Translations under genes and position numbers: made by a program
Notes under the pieces: generated by a model
What the model saw: the letters and a program-made list of their open reading frames with translations, nothing else
Database searches by the model: none
What the model was told of the DNA's origin: nothing
Assembly (NCBI RefSeq): GCF_030406605.1
Contig: NZ_CP129104.1
Location: 2,134,799-2,198,798 of the forward strand
Direction of reading: 5' to 3'
DNA length: 64,000 nt
Source of the DNA: Curtobacterium sp. 458
GTDB taxonomy: Bacteria > Actinomycetota > Actinomycetes > Actinomycetales > Microbacteriaceae
Shown: one piece after another, positions 32,924 through 41,781 of the stretch
Numbering within the stretch: the stretch's first letter is position 1
How the letters are laid out: every line of letters starts with the position of its first letter

Positions 32924-34795
32924 ATGAGCATGGGACACGGCGCTCGCGGGGGTCCGCGTGGGGGCGGTCGGATCTCGAGCGGCGACCACGCCGCGCAGAA
33001 GGCCGCGAACGCCGAGGCGCCCCGGATCCCGCACCTGCTGCACCGCATCTCCGGCCTGTTCGTGCCCCACCGTGCGTCGATCGTGCTGACGGTCGTGCTG
33101 GTCCTCGTCGGCGCGGCGCTGTCCGTGATCCCGCCGCTCCTGACCCAGCGCGCCTTCGACGAGGGGCTGTTCCCGAAGGGCGGTGGAGGTCCCGACCTCC
33201 CGGTCCTCTACGCCCTGGTGGCGGGCATGGTCGGCCTGTGGATCGCGAGCGCCGGCATCGGCGTCTGGCAGACCTACCTGACCGCGACGGTCGGCAACAA
33301 GGTCATGGGCGCGATGCGGATGCGGCTCTTCGGCCACCTGCAGCGCATGGAGCTCGCGTTCTTCACCCGCACCAAGACCGGGATCATCCAGTCGCGGCTG
33401 CAGAACGACGTCGGCGGCGTCGCGAGCGTCCTCAACAACACGATCTCCTCGGTGCTCGGCAACACCGTCACGGTGATCGCGGCCGTCGTGGCGATGCTGC
33501 TGCTCAGCTGGCAGATGACCCTCGTCGCGGTCGTGCTGCTCCCGCTGCTCGTGATCGCCCAACGCCGTGTGGGACAGGTCCGGGCGCGCATCGCCGCCCA
33601 GACGCAGGAGTCGCTGTCGGACATGACCGCGATCACCCAGGAGGCGCTCAGCGTCTCGGGCATCCTCCTCGCGAAGAGCTTCAACCAGCAGCGCAGCGAG
33701 ACCCAGCGGTACGGCGACGAGAACCGCAACCAGATCCAGCTCCAGGTCCGGCAGCAGATGTCCGGCCAGTGGTTCTTCGCGATCGTGCAGATCTTCCTGT
33801 CGATCATCCCCGCGATCATCTACGTCGTCGCGGCCTGGCTGATCATCGGCGACGTCCCGATCACGGCCGGCACGATCGTGGCGTTCACGACGGTGCAGTC
33901 CCGCCTGCTCTTCCCGACGGTCGGCCTGCTGCGCGTGGTGCTCGACCTCCAGACGTCGGGCGCCCTGTTCGCCCGGATCTTCGAGTACCTCGACCTGAAA
34001 CCGGCGATCACCGACTCCCCGACGGCGAAGCCGGTCGACGAGTCCCGGCTCGGGCACGTCGCGTTCGACCACGTGACCTTCGCCTACCCGGACGGCGAGC
34101 CCGACAACCCGACGCTCCGGGACGTCTCCTTCGAACTCCAGCCCGGGCAGTTCGCCGCGTTCGTCGGGCCGTCCGGGGCGGGCAAGACCACGGTGTCGTA
34201 CCTGGTCCCGCGGCTGTACGAGGCGACGAACGGCAGTGTGCGGTTCGCGGGCGCCGACGTCCGCGACATCGAGCACGAGGACCTGATGCGGCACGTCGGG
34301 ATCGTCAGCCAGGAGACCTACCTCTTCCACGCGTCGATCGGCGACAACCTCCGCTACGCCAGACCGGACGCCACGGACGAGGAACTCGAACGGGCTGCCC
34401 GCGCGGCCAACATCCACGAGACGATCGCGTCGTTCCCGGACGGGTACGACACGATCGTGGGCGAGCGGGGCTACCGGCTCTCCGGCGGCGAGAAGCAGCG
34501 CATCGCGATCGCGCGCGTACTGCTGAAGGACCCGCCCGTCCTGGTCCTCGACGAGGCCACCAGCGCACTCGACTCGATCTCCGAGCGGGTGGTGCAGACG
34601 GCGCTCGACACCGCTGCCGCCGGCCGGACGACCATCTCGATCGCGCACCGACTGTCGACGGTCCGGGACGCCGACGTCATCTTCGTGCTCGACCACGGGC
34701 GCATCGTGGAGCAGGGGACGCACGACGAACTCCTCGACCTCGGCGGGACGTACGCGACCCTCCACCGCCAGCAGAACCTGCCGGTCGGCGCCTGA
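32924..34795 (+). CDS. ABC exporter, fused permease and ATPase
   Basis: A 623-residue half-transporter that should work as a homodimer or with a partner. After a Gly-rich N-terminal tail (1-30) come six helices (about 45-350) and the ATPase domain: Walker A GPSGAGKTT, signature LSGGEKQR, Walker B VLVLDEATSALD and an H-loop at SIAHRLS. The class exports lipids, peptides or drugs. A strong SD (GGGAGGAG) precedes ATG 32924. No partner exporter gene is adjacent. The 52-bp tandem array begins 75 nt downstream of it. Confidence 0.92.
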   Translation: MSMGHGARGGPRGGGRISSGDHAAQKAANAEAPRIPHLLHRISGLFVPHRASIVLTVVLVLVGAALSVIPPLLTQRAFDEGLFPKGGGGPDLPVLYALVAGMVGLWIASAGIGVWQTYLTATVGNKVMGAMRMRLFGHLQRMELAFFTRTKTGIIQSRLQNDVGGVASVLNNTISSVLGNTVTVIAAVVAMLLLSWQMTLVAVVLLPLLVIAQRRVGQVRARIAAQTQESLSDMTAITQEALSVSGILLAKSFNQQRSETQRYGDENRNQIQLQVRQQMSGQWFFAIVQIFLSIIPAIIYVVAAWLIIGDVPITAGTIVAFTTVQSRLLFPTVGLLRVVLDLQTSGALFARIFEYLDLKPAITDSPTAKPVDESRLGHVAFDHVTFAYPDGEPDNPTLRDVSFELQPGQFAAFVGPSGAGKTTVSYLVPRLYEATNGSVRFAGADVRDIEHEDLMRHVGIVSQETYLFHASIGDNLRYARPDATDEELERAARAANIHETIASFPDGYDTIVGERGYRLSGGEKQRIAIARVLLKDPPVLVLDEATSALDSISERVVQTALDTAAAGRTTISIAHRLSTVRDADVIFVLDHGRIVEQGTHDELLDLGGTYATLHRQQNLPVGA

Positions 34796-34870
34796 CCGCC
34801 GCGGGCGTGCCGGAGCACGCGTCCGCGCGGTCGGCCGGGAGGCACGGCGTGGGCGGGCAGCGCGCCTCCC

Positions 34871-35178
34871 GTCCGCCACGGCGTCAGCCGCGCCGGCGGG
34901 TCAGGCCGGCACCGCGCCTGCAGTCCGCCACGGCGTCAGCTGTGCCGGCGGGGCGGGCGAGCACCGTGCCTCCCGTCCGACACGGCGTCGGCCGCGCCGG
35001 CGGAGCGGACGGTCACCGTGCCTGCACTGCGCCACGGCGTCGGCCGTGGCGGCGAGGCGGGCTGGCACCCTGCCTCCCGTCAGTCACAGCGTCAGCCGCG
35101 CCGGCGGGCACCGTGCTTCCCGTCCGCCACGGCGTGAGCGTGTCGACGGGGCGGGCGGGCACCGCGCCTCCCGTCCGC
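34871..35178. repeat. Degenerate 52-bp tandem array, about six units
   Basis: Unit starts (GTCCGCCACGGCGTC or close variants) lie at 34871, 34923, 34975, 35027, 35079, 35122 and a partial at 35173. Spacing is 52, 52, 52, 52, 43 and 51 bp. Each unit ends with a CACCGTGCCTCCC-like arm, the same arm found in the hairpin family. The period is not a multiple of 3 and no gene is supported here. It fills most of the 564-bp gap before the cyclase gene. Confidence 0.88.
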
Positions 35179-35359
35179 CGTGGGCCGGCCCGCGCCCGGA
35201 CAGGCCGCGACAACGCGACACGTGTCGTCGCGCACCCGGTGCCCGTCCCGCGTGAACCGGATACCGGACCGAGCCGGACACGACGCTTCCTCGCGTGGTA
35301 GCTCTGGATCAGAACCCGAGCAGTGCCTCCTGATCCGCGCCGCCCGAACGGAGTCCTCC

Positions 35360-37621
35360 GTGACCGATGCCCCGTCCCCGACCGACCCGATCCCACCGTC
35401 GGATGGTGCCCGCGAGCGCGACCCGCTCGACCAGCGCGACCCCCGCGACCATGACCGCGAACGGACCAACACGGGCGGCACGACCCCGCGGCGCAGTGGA
35501 CGCTTCCGCGCGTTCCTCACGAGCGGCTCCCTCGACGTCCAGTCGAAGCTCCTCGTGATGCTCCTGGCGGTGAGCGTCGTGGCGGCGCTCGTCGTCGGGG
35601 CTGTCGGGTACGTGAACGGCCGCGACTCCCTCCAGGCCGCCGCACTCAACCAGGTGACCTCGCTCCGGGAGGCCCGGATCACCGAGCTCAAGCGGTCGTT
35701 CGCGCAGTTCACCGACACCGTGGTCGCGCAGACCCGGAACGCGAGCGTCATCGGCGCGACGAAGGCCTTCGAGTCCGGCTGGGACGACCTGCAGCGCCGT
35801 CCGGCGTCGGACGACGACCGGCAGAAGGTCGACGACTGGTACGCAGACACCCTCGTGCCGCAGTTGGACAAGGCGTCCGGTGGGACGGCCGACCCGCAGC
35901 AGTTCGCGCCGACGTCCGACCCGCAGGCGTACCTCCAGGCCCGGTACACGGCGCCGTTCACCGACTACGACGAGGCGATCGCGCAGGACGACGCCGGCGA
36001 CGGCAGCGCATGGTCGAGGGCCCACGCCGAGTACCAGCCGTACTTCAAGCAGGCGGTGGAGACGGTCGGGTACGAGGACCTGCTCCTCATGAACACGGAC
36101 GGAGACGTCGTCTACTCGGCGTACTCGGGGGCGGACCTCGGCACGAACCTGGACGACGGTCCGTACCGTGAGTCGAACCTCGCGACCGGGTACCGCGACG
36201 CGCTCCGGCTGACGAGCTCGGACGGTTTCGTGGTGACGGACTTCCAGCGGTACGTCCCGAGCCTGAACGTCCCGACGCTCTGGGTGATGTCGCCGGTCGG
36301 TGAGGACGGCAAGATCATCGGTGTGATGGCGGTGCAGGTGCCGCTGGCACTCATCAGCGACATCATGACCGGGGACCAGGGGTGGAAGGCGGACGGCCTC
36401 GGCGACACGGGGGAGTCGTACCTCGTCGGCGACGACCGTCTGATGCGCTCGTACCCGCGGCAGCTGTTGCAGCACCCGCGGCAGTACGAGCGGGACGTCA
36501 TCGCGGCGGGGACCGCCCCGGCGATCGCGGAGCGGCAGGTGCAGGTGAAGGGATCGGTGCTGCTCCAGTCGGTGAACACGACACCGGTCAGCCGCGCACT
36601 GCAGGGGAAGACGGGGACGGTGATCGCGGACGACTACCGCGGGAAGGAGGTCCTCGCGGCGTACGCCCCGCTCGAGGTCGACGGCCTGCGGTGGGTGGTG
36701 GTCGCGCAGATGGACACGTCCGAGGCCTTCGCTCCGGTGAACGTGTTCGCGCGGAACCTCGCACTCGCGCTCGTCGGGATCATCGTGCTCGTCTCGCTCC
36801 TGTCGCTCCTGCTCGCGCAGGTCTTCGTCCGTCCGATCCGACGGCTGCAACGGGCCGTGAACCGGGTGAGCGCTGGCGAGCTCGGCGTCGAGGTGCAGAC
36901 GAAGGCCGGCGACGAGATCGGCGACCTCGGGATCGCGTTCAACGACATGAGCCGGAGCCTGCAGGTGAAGCAGGACCTCCTCGACGAGCAGCGCCGGCAG
37001 AACGACACGCTGCTGCTGACGATGATGCCGGAGGACGTGGCGAAGCGGTACAAGCAGGGCGACGACACCATCGCGGCCGACCACCAGGACGTCGCGGTCG
37101 TGTACGCCGACCTCATCGGCTTCGACGACTTCGCGAAGGGGCTCTCGGCCGAGGAGAGCCTCGCGCTCGTGAACGACATCTGGCGCTCGCTCGACGAGGC
37201 CGCCGGTCGGTACGGCATCGAGCGGGTGCGGACGACCCGCGCCGGGTACCTCGCCTCGTGCGGCCTGAGCGTCCCGCGGGTCGACAACGTCCGCCGCGTG
37301 GTCGAGTGGGCGGAGGAGTCCCAGCGTGTGCTCGAGCGGTTCAACGGGCAGCACGGCTCCCGTGTCGGGCTCCGAGCGGGCATCGACGCCGGACAGGTGA
37401 CGAGCGGCCTCGTCGGTCGTGCGAGCCTCGTGTACGACATGTGGGGCGACGCCGTGAACCTCGCGTACCGGGTGCAGGGCATCGCCCCGTCCCCGGGGGT
37501 GTACGCCACGCAGCGGGTCGTCGACAAGCTCGGCGACCGCGCGGGCATCGTCGACGCGGGCGAGGTGCAGACGCAGTCCGGGTCGCAGCGCATCTGGAAG
37601 CTCGAGCAGGTGCAGTCGTGA
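35360..37621 (+). CDS. Cache-HAMP receptor with class III nucleotide cyclase domain
   Basis: A 753-residue membrane sensor: cytoplasmic acidic/basic N-terminal tail, helix at about 63-84, extracellular dCache-like domain (about 85-460), second helix (about 465-488), HAMP (about 491-545) and a C-terminal class III cyclase domain (about 578-745). Metal-binding D584, D693 for adenine, and transition-state N700 and R704 are present. The second metal aspartate of the usual GD pair is replaced: R627-A628. The nearby lysines are arginines. Activity may therefore be weak, altered or absent. GTG 35360 has a GGAG SD. Its stop overlaps the MscS channel start (GTGA). Confidence 0.87.
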   Translation: MTDAPSPTDPIPPSDGARERDPLDQRDPRDHDRERTNTGGTTPRRSGRFRAFLTSGSLDVQSKLLVMLLAVSVVAALVVGAVGYVNGRDSLQAAALNQVTSLREARITELKRSFAQFTDTVVAQTRNASVIGATKAFESGWDDLQRRPASDDDRQKVDDWYADTLVPQLDKASGGTADPQQFAPTSDPQAYLQARYTAPFTDYDEAIAQDDAGDGSAWSRAHAEYQPYFKQAVETVGYEDLLLMNTDGDVVYSAYSGADLGTNLDDGPYRESNLATGYRDALRLTSSDGFVVTDFQRYVPSLNVPTLWVMSPVGEDGKIIGVMAVQVPLALISDIMTGDQGWKADGLGDTGESYLVGDDRLMRSYPRQLLQHPRQYERDVIAAGTAPAIAERQVQVKGSVLLQSVNTTPVSRALQGKTGTVIADDYRGKEVLAAYAPLEVDGLRWVVVAQMDTSEAFAPVNVFARNLALALVGIIVLVSLLSLLLAQVFVRPIRRLQRAVNRVSAGELGVEVQTKAGDEIGDLGIAFNDMSRSLQVKQDLLDEQRRQNDTLLLTMMPEDVAKRYKQGDDTIAADHQDVAVVYADLIGFDDFAKGLSAEESLALVNDIWRSLDEAAGRYGIERVRTTRAGYLASCGLSVPRVDNVRRVVEWAEESQRVLERFNGQHGSRVGLRAGIDAGQVTSGLVGRASLVYDMWGDAVNLAYRVQGIAPSPGVYATQRVVDKLGDRAGIVDAGEVQTQSGSQRIWKLEQVQS

Positions 37622-39057
37622 CCCCGTTCTGGCAGCAGCCGTGGTTCTGGCCGGCGATCGTCGTCATCGTCGGGCTCCCGGTCGTCCTCCTCGTCCTCAC
37701 CGAGCTGCAGTCGAACCTGCAGCGCCGTGGCAACTCGCTGCACAAGGTGGTCGGCCTGCTCCGCAACGCGGTCATCCCGGTGATCGCGATCCTCGTCCTG
37801 AGCGTGCAGGTCACGGCGGCGGTCGACCCCTCCCGCCCGGTCGTGACCCAGGTGATCGCGACGGTGCTCGGCTTCCTCGTGATCGTGTTCGTCCTGAACG
37901 GCATGAACGTCCTGCTGTTCACGAACGCCCGGAAGGGCAGCTGGCGCGAGAAGATCCCGTCGATCTTCGTCGACATCGCCCGGGTCATCCTCGTGGCGAT
38001 CGGCCTCGCGGTCGTGTTCCGCATCGTGTGGGGGACCGACATCGGCGGCATCTTCACGGCGCTCGGTGTCGGGTCCTTCGTCATCGCCCTCGCCCTGCAG
38101 ACCGCCGTCGGTCCGATCGTCGCCGGGCTGTTCCTGCTGTTCGAGCAGCCGTTCCGGCTCGGGGACTGGCTCGACATCGGCGGCACGCGGGGCCGGGTCG
38201 TCGAGGTGAACTGGCGGTCCGTGCACCTCGACACGGGCAACGGCATCCTCATCACGCCGATCGGCTCGCTCGCGGGCGCGTCGTTCACGAACCTCAGCCG
38301 GACGGGAGGCACGTACCCGGTCTCGACGTCGGTCACCTTCACGACGGACGACGCACCGGCAGCGGTGGTCGCCCTGCTCCAGCGGGTCGCGTCCGGCCTG
38401 CCCCAGCTCGCGCCGGGCACGAGCCCGTCGGCCGAGCCGACGGGCGGATCGGGCTACACCGTCTCGTTCGAGGTCGGCGGCCCGTCGCAGGAGGGCTCGG
38501 CGCTGGCACAGTTCCGGATGTGGCTCTGGTACGCCGCTCGTCGCGCCGGGCTCGGACTCGACGGCGACACCACCGACGACTTCGTCACGGACGAGCGCCG
38601 GGACGCCGCCCTCGCCTCGATCGCACCGACGCTGTACCTGGCGTCCGACGACGTCGCGGCGCTCCGGCAGGTCGTGACGCTCGAGCGCTACGCGGCGGGC
38701 GAGGTGATCTCGCGGCCGGGCGTCGTCCCGACGGCGATCCGGTTCGTGCTGACCGGCAGCGTCGAGCTCCGGGTGCCGTTCGGCGACGAGCAGCTCCCGG
38801 CGACCCGGGTCGAGGCCGGCGACTACGTCGGGCAGACGTCGCTCACCCGCGAGGTCGTGCAGACCTTCCAGGTGGCACTGACCGAGGTCGCGGTGCTCGT
38901 CGTCCCGGTCGAGGCGATCGACACCATCGTCCGGTCGAACCCGCAGCTCGCCCGGGACATCGGCGCCGTGATCGACCGGCGGCACCAGGACGTCGCGGAC
39001 ACGATCACGGCCCGGGCCGGTCAGCTGCAGCCGGGCGTCACGTCCGGGGGAGCGTGA
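37618..39057 (+). CDS. MscS-family channel with C-terminal cyclic-nucleotide-binding-like domain
   Basis: A 479-residue channel of the bCNG type: about four membrane helices (12-30, 45-65, 74-99, 118-175), an MscS pore and beta domain (FEQPFRLGDWLDIGGTRG, about 180-275), then a cNMP-like domain (about 360-475). The phosphate-binding cassette reads GDYVGQTSL at 401-409. The usual glutamate is Q406 and the usual arginine is Q415. The two residues that grip cyclic nucleotide are thus both glutamine. It is coupled to the cyclase gene by a 4-nt overlap, so the two are expected to act together. Confidence 0.87.
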   Translation: MTPFWQQPWFWPAIVVIVGLPVVLLVLTELQSNLQRRGNSLHKVVGLLRNAVIPVIAILVLSVQVTAAVDPSRPVVTQVIATVLGFLVIVFVLNGMNVLLFTNARKGSWREKIPSIFVDIARVILVAIGLAVVFRIVWGTDIGGIFTALGVGSFVIALALQTAVGPIVAGLFLLFEQPFRLGDWLDIGGTRGRVVEVNWRSVHLDTGNGILITPIGSLAGASFTNLSRTGGTYPVSTSVTFTTDDAPAAVVALLQRVASGLPQLAPGTSPSAEPTGGSGYTVSFEVGGPSQEGSALAQFRMWLWYAARRAGLGLDGDTTDDFVTDERRDAALASIAPTLYLASDDVAALRQVVTLERYAAGEVISRPGVVPTAIRFVLTGSVELRVPFGDEQLPATRVEAGDYVGQTSLTREVVQTFQVALTEVAVLVVPVEAIDTIVRSNPQLARDIGAVIDRRHQDVADTITARAGQLQPGVTSGGA

Positions 39058-39069
39058 GGGACGCCCGCC

Positions 39070-39075
39070 TAGACT
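39070..39075 (+). promoter_or_regulatory. -10 element of the transsulfuration operon, leaderless type
   Basis: TAGACT is followed by 7 nt and then GTG 39083. It sits 13 nt after the stop of the MscS gene. Confidence 0.6.
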
Positions 39076-39082
39076 CGGGCGC

Positions 39083-40447
39083 GTGCGTTACGCGAACTCC
39101 GTCGTCGACCTCGTCGGCGACACCCCGCTCGTCAAGCTCAACCGGGTGACCGAGGGCATCCACGCGACCGTCCTCGTGAAGGTCGAGTACCTCAACCCCG
39201 GCGGATCGTCGAAGGACCGCATCGCCACGCGGATCATCGACGCGGCCGAGGCGTCCGGCGATCTCCGCCCCGGCGGCACGATCGTCGAACCGACCTCGGG
39301 CAACACCGGCGTCGGGCTCGCCCTCGTGGCGCAGCAGCGTGGCTACCGGTGCGTCTTCGTGCTGCCGGACAAGGTCGGCGAGGACAAGCAGAACGTGCTC
39401 ACCGCGTACGGCGCCGAGATCGTGGTCACCCCGACCGCGGTCCCGCCGGAGCACCCCGAGTCGTACTACTCGGTGTCCGACCGGCTCGTGCGGGAGATCC
39501 CCGGCGCCTACAAGCCGAACCAGTACGCGAACCCGAACGGCCCGCGCAGCCACTACGAGACCACCGGCCCGGAGATCTGGCGCGACACCGAGGGACGGAT
39601 CACGCACTTCGTCGCCGGCGTCGGCACGGGTGGCACCATCTCCGGCACCGGTCGCTACCTCAAGGAGGCCTCCGAGGGCCGCGTCCGCATCGTCGGCGCC
39701 GACCCCGAGGGCTCCGTCTACTCCGGCGGCACCGGCCGACCGTACCTGGTCGAGGGCGTCGGCGAGGACTTCTGGCCCGCCGCGTACGACGCCGGGGTGC
39801 CGGACGAGATCATCGCCGTCACGGACGCCGAGTCCTTCGCGATGACCCGGCGGCTCGCCCGCGAGGAAGGGCTGCTCGTCGGCGGCTCGAGCGGCATGGC
39901 CGTGGTCGCCGCGCTCCGGGCCGCCCGTGACCTCACCGAGGACGACGTCGTCGTGGTGCTCCTGCCGGACGGCGGCCGCGGCTACCTCGGCAAGATCTTC
40001 AACGACCGCTGGATGCGTTCGTACGGCTTCGCCGAGACCGACGACGCGCGCACGGTGGGGTCGATCGTCGCGGGCAAGGACGGCCGCCTGCCGGACCTCG
40101 TGCACGCGCACCCGTCCGACACCGTGCGCGACGTCGTCGACATCATGTCGAAGTACGGCGTCTCGCAGATGCCGGTCCTCAGCGCGGAGCCGCCCGTCGT
40201 CATCGGCGAGGTCGTCGGCGCCGTCGCCGAGAAGGACCTGCTCGAGCAGGTGTTCACCGGCGCCGCGTCGATGACGGACGCGCTCACGCCGTTCGTCGGC
40301 GACCCGCTCCCGCTGATCGGCATCGGCGAGTCCGTCGCCGCCGCCCGCCGCGCACTCGAGACCGTCGACGCCCTGCTGGTGGTCGAGGACGGCAAGCCCG
40401 TCACGGTCCTGACCCGCCACGACCTGCTCACGTCCCTGTCCGAGTGA
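39083..40447 (+). CDS. cbs: Cystathionine beta-synthase
   Basis: Condenses serine and homocysteine to cystathionine with PLP. The 454-residue protein has the PLP lysine K44 in NPGGSSKDR, the phosphate-binding SGNTG loop near residue 73, and a GTGGTISGTG glycine loop. Two C-terminal CBS-domain motifs occupy about residues 330-454. GTG 39083 is probably leaderless. The adjacent cystathionine gamma-synthase would act on the same intermediate, so the operon governs flux between methionine and cysteine. Confidence 0.94.
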   Translation: MRYANSVVDLVGDTPLVKLNRVTEGIHATVLVKVEYLNPGGSSKDRIATRIIDAAEASGDLRPGGTIVEPTSGNTGVGLALVAQQRGYRCVFVLPDKVGEDKQNVLTAYGAEIVVTPTAVPPEHPESYYSVSDRLVREIPGAYKPNQYANPNGPRSHYETTGPEIWRDTEGRITHFVAGVGTGGTISGTGRYLKEASEGRVRIVGADPEGSVYSGGTGRPYLVEGVGEDFWPAAYDAGVPDEIIAVTDAESFAMTRRLAREEGLLVGGSSGMAVVAALRAARDLTEDDVVVVLLPDGGRGYLGKIFNDRWMRSYGFAETDDARTVGSIVAGKDGRLPDLVHAHPSDTVRDVVDIMSKYGVSQMPVLSAEPPVVIGEVVGAVAEKDLLEQVFTGAASMTDALTPFVGDPLPLIGIGESVAAARRALETVDALLVVEDGKPVTVLTRHDLLTSLSE

Positions 40448-40515
40448 GTGACCGGCCGTCCGCCCGACCGGCCCACCGACCGTACGTCCGCCCGAACGAC
40501 CGAGGAAGCACCAGC

Positions 40516-41661
40516 ATGACCGAGTTCAGCACCCGCGCCGTCCACGCCGGCCAGGAGCCCGACGCCGGGACCGGCGCCGTCATCCCGCCGATCCACGTCA
40601 CGTCGACGTACGCGCAGGACGGCATCGGGAACATGCGCGCCGGCTACGAGTACTCCCGCGGCGGCAATCCCACGCGCGACGGTCTGCAGACGCTGCTCGC
40701 GGACCTCGACGGCGGGGTCGCGGCGTACTCGTTCGCGTCCGGCCTCGCGGCGGAGGACGCCCTGCTCCGCGCCTACCTCGAGCCCGGCGCCCGCGTCGTC
40801 ATGGGCAACGACGTGTACGGCGGCACCCACCGCCTCGTGAACCGGGTGCACGTGCCGTGGGGCGTCCAGCTCGTCGTGGTCGACATGAGCGACCAGGACG
40901 CCGTGCGGGCAGCGCTCGAGGGGGCGCCCGCGAAGACCGTGCTCTGGGTCGAGACGCCGACGAACCCGCTCATGAAGATCGCCGACATCGCGGCGCTCGC
41001 CGAGCTCGGGCACGCCGCCGGGGCACTCGTCGTCGTGGACAACACGTTCGCGTCGCCCTACCTGCAGCAGCCGATCGCGCTCGGCGCCGACGCCGTCGTG
41101 TACTCGACCACGAAGTACCTCGGCGGCCACTCGGACGTCGTCGGCGGCGCGGTCGTGCTCGCCGACGAGGAACTCGCCGAGCAGGTCGCGTTCCTGCAGT
41201 TCGGCGCCGGGGCGATCTCGTCGCCGTTCGACGCGTTCCTCACCACCCGCGGCATCAAGACCCTCGCGGTCCGGATGGAGCGGCACTCGGCGAACGCGCA
41301 GGCCGTCGCCGAGTCGCTCGTCGGTGCGCCCGGTGTCGAGCGCGTGTTCTACCCGGGGCTCGCCGACCACCCCGGGCACGAGGTAGCGGCCCGCCAGATG
41401 CGCAGCTTCGGCGGCATGCTCTCGCTCTCGCTGTCCGGCGGGGCCGCGGCGGCGAAGCGGTTCGCCGAATCCACCGAGGTGTTCACGCTCGCGGAGTCGC
41501 TCGGCGGCGTCGAGTCGCTCATCGGGTACCCGAGCGAGATGACGCACGCCTCGGTGCGGGGCACCGAGCTCGAGGTGCCGGACGACGTCGTGCGGCTCTC
41601 CGTCGGCATCGAGGACGCCGGCGACCTGGTCGCGGACCTGCAGCAGGCCCTCACCCGCTGA
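40516..41661 (+). CDS. metB: Cystathionine gamma-synthase (or gamma-lyase)
   Basis: A 381-residue PLP enzyme of the Cys/Met metabolism family. The PLP lysine is K200 in STTKYLGGHSD, and D175 in VVDNTFASPY contacts the cofactor nitrogen. In actinobacteria genes annotated metB often show both gamma-synthase and gamma-lyase activity; beside cbs either direction is possible. Start at ATG 40516 follows GAGGAAG. A short 8-bp tandem repeat and a large hairpin follow the stop. Confidence 0.92.
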   Translation: MTEFSTRAVHAGQEPDAGTGAVIPPIHVTSTYAQDGIGNMRAGYEYSRGGNPTRDGLQTLLADLDGGVAAYSFASGLAAEDALLRAYLEPGARVVMGNDVYGGTHRLVNRVHVPWGVQLVVVDMSDQDAVRAALEGAPAKTVLWVETPTNPLMKIADIAALAELGHAAGALVVVDNTFASPYLQQPIALGADAVVYSTTKYLGGHSDVVGGAVVLADEELAEQVAFLQFGAGAISSPFDAFLTTRGIKTLAVRMERHSANAQAVAESLVGAPGVERVFYPGLADHPGHEVAARQMRSFGGMLSLSLSGGAAAAKRFAESTEVFTLAESLGGVESLIGYPSEMTHASVRGTELEVPDDVVRLSVGIEDAGDLVADLQQALTR

Positions 41662-41685
41662 CGCGCTGACGCGCTGACGCGCTGA
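41658..41685. repeat. 8-bp tandem repeat CTGACGCG
   Basis: Three exact units plus four bases start at the stop codon of metB, so each unit carries a TGA. Slippage at a stop codon, like the larger duplications elsewhere in the window. Confidence 0.9.
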
Positions 41686-41686
41686 G

Positions 41687-41736
41687 GGTCGGCCGGGAGG
41701 CCCGTGGCGGCGCCGCCACGAGCCTCCCGGCCGACC
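41687..41736. terminator. Terminator after metB
   Basis: A 25-bp stem per side with one C/A mismatch and almost no loop. It carries the GGCCGGGAGGC...GCCTCCCGGCC arms of the hairpin family. Confidence 0.85.
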
Positions 41737-41769
41737 CGTGCCGCCCCCACGGCCGTCGGTGGCCGCTCC

Positions 41770-41775
41770 TAGGAT
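41770..41775 (+). promoter_or_regulatory. -10 element of the MFS transporter gene, leaderless type
   Basis: TAGGAT ends 6 nt before GTG 41782. Confidence 0.6.
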
Positions 41776-41781
41776 GGTGCG

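Noticed and set aside
34871..35178. CRISPR array
   Set aside because: Units are contiguous with no unique spacers, and there are no cas genes. The same holds for the 16-bp array at 50364.
32806..35301. An 831-codon plus-strand frame over the ABC exporter and the 52-bp array
   Set aside because: It is out of frame with the exporter's Walker motifs and reads as Arg/Pro-rich filler. The 52-bp period does not keep one frame.
35180..35359. A longer start for the cyclase gene at 35180
   Set aside because: The extra 60 residues are encoded partly at the edge of the tandem array and show no domain. GTG 35360 has an SD.
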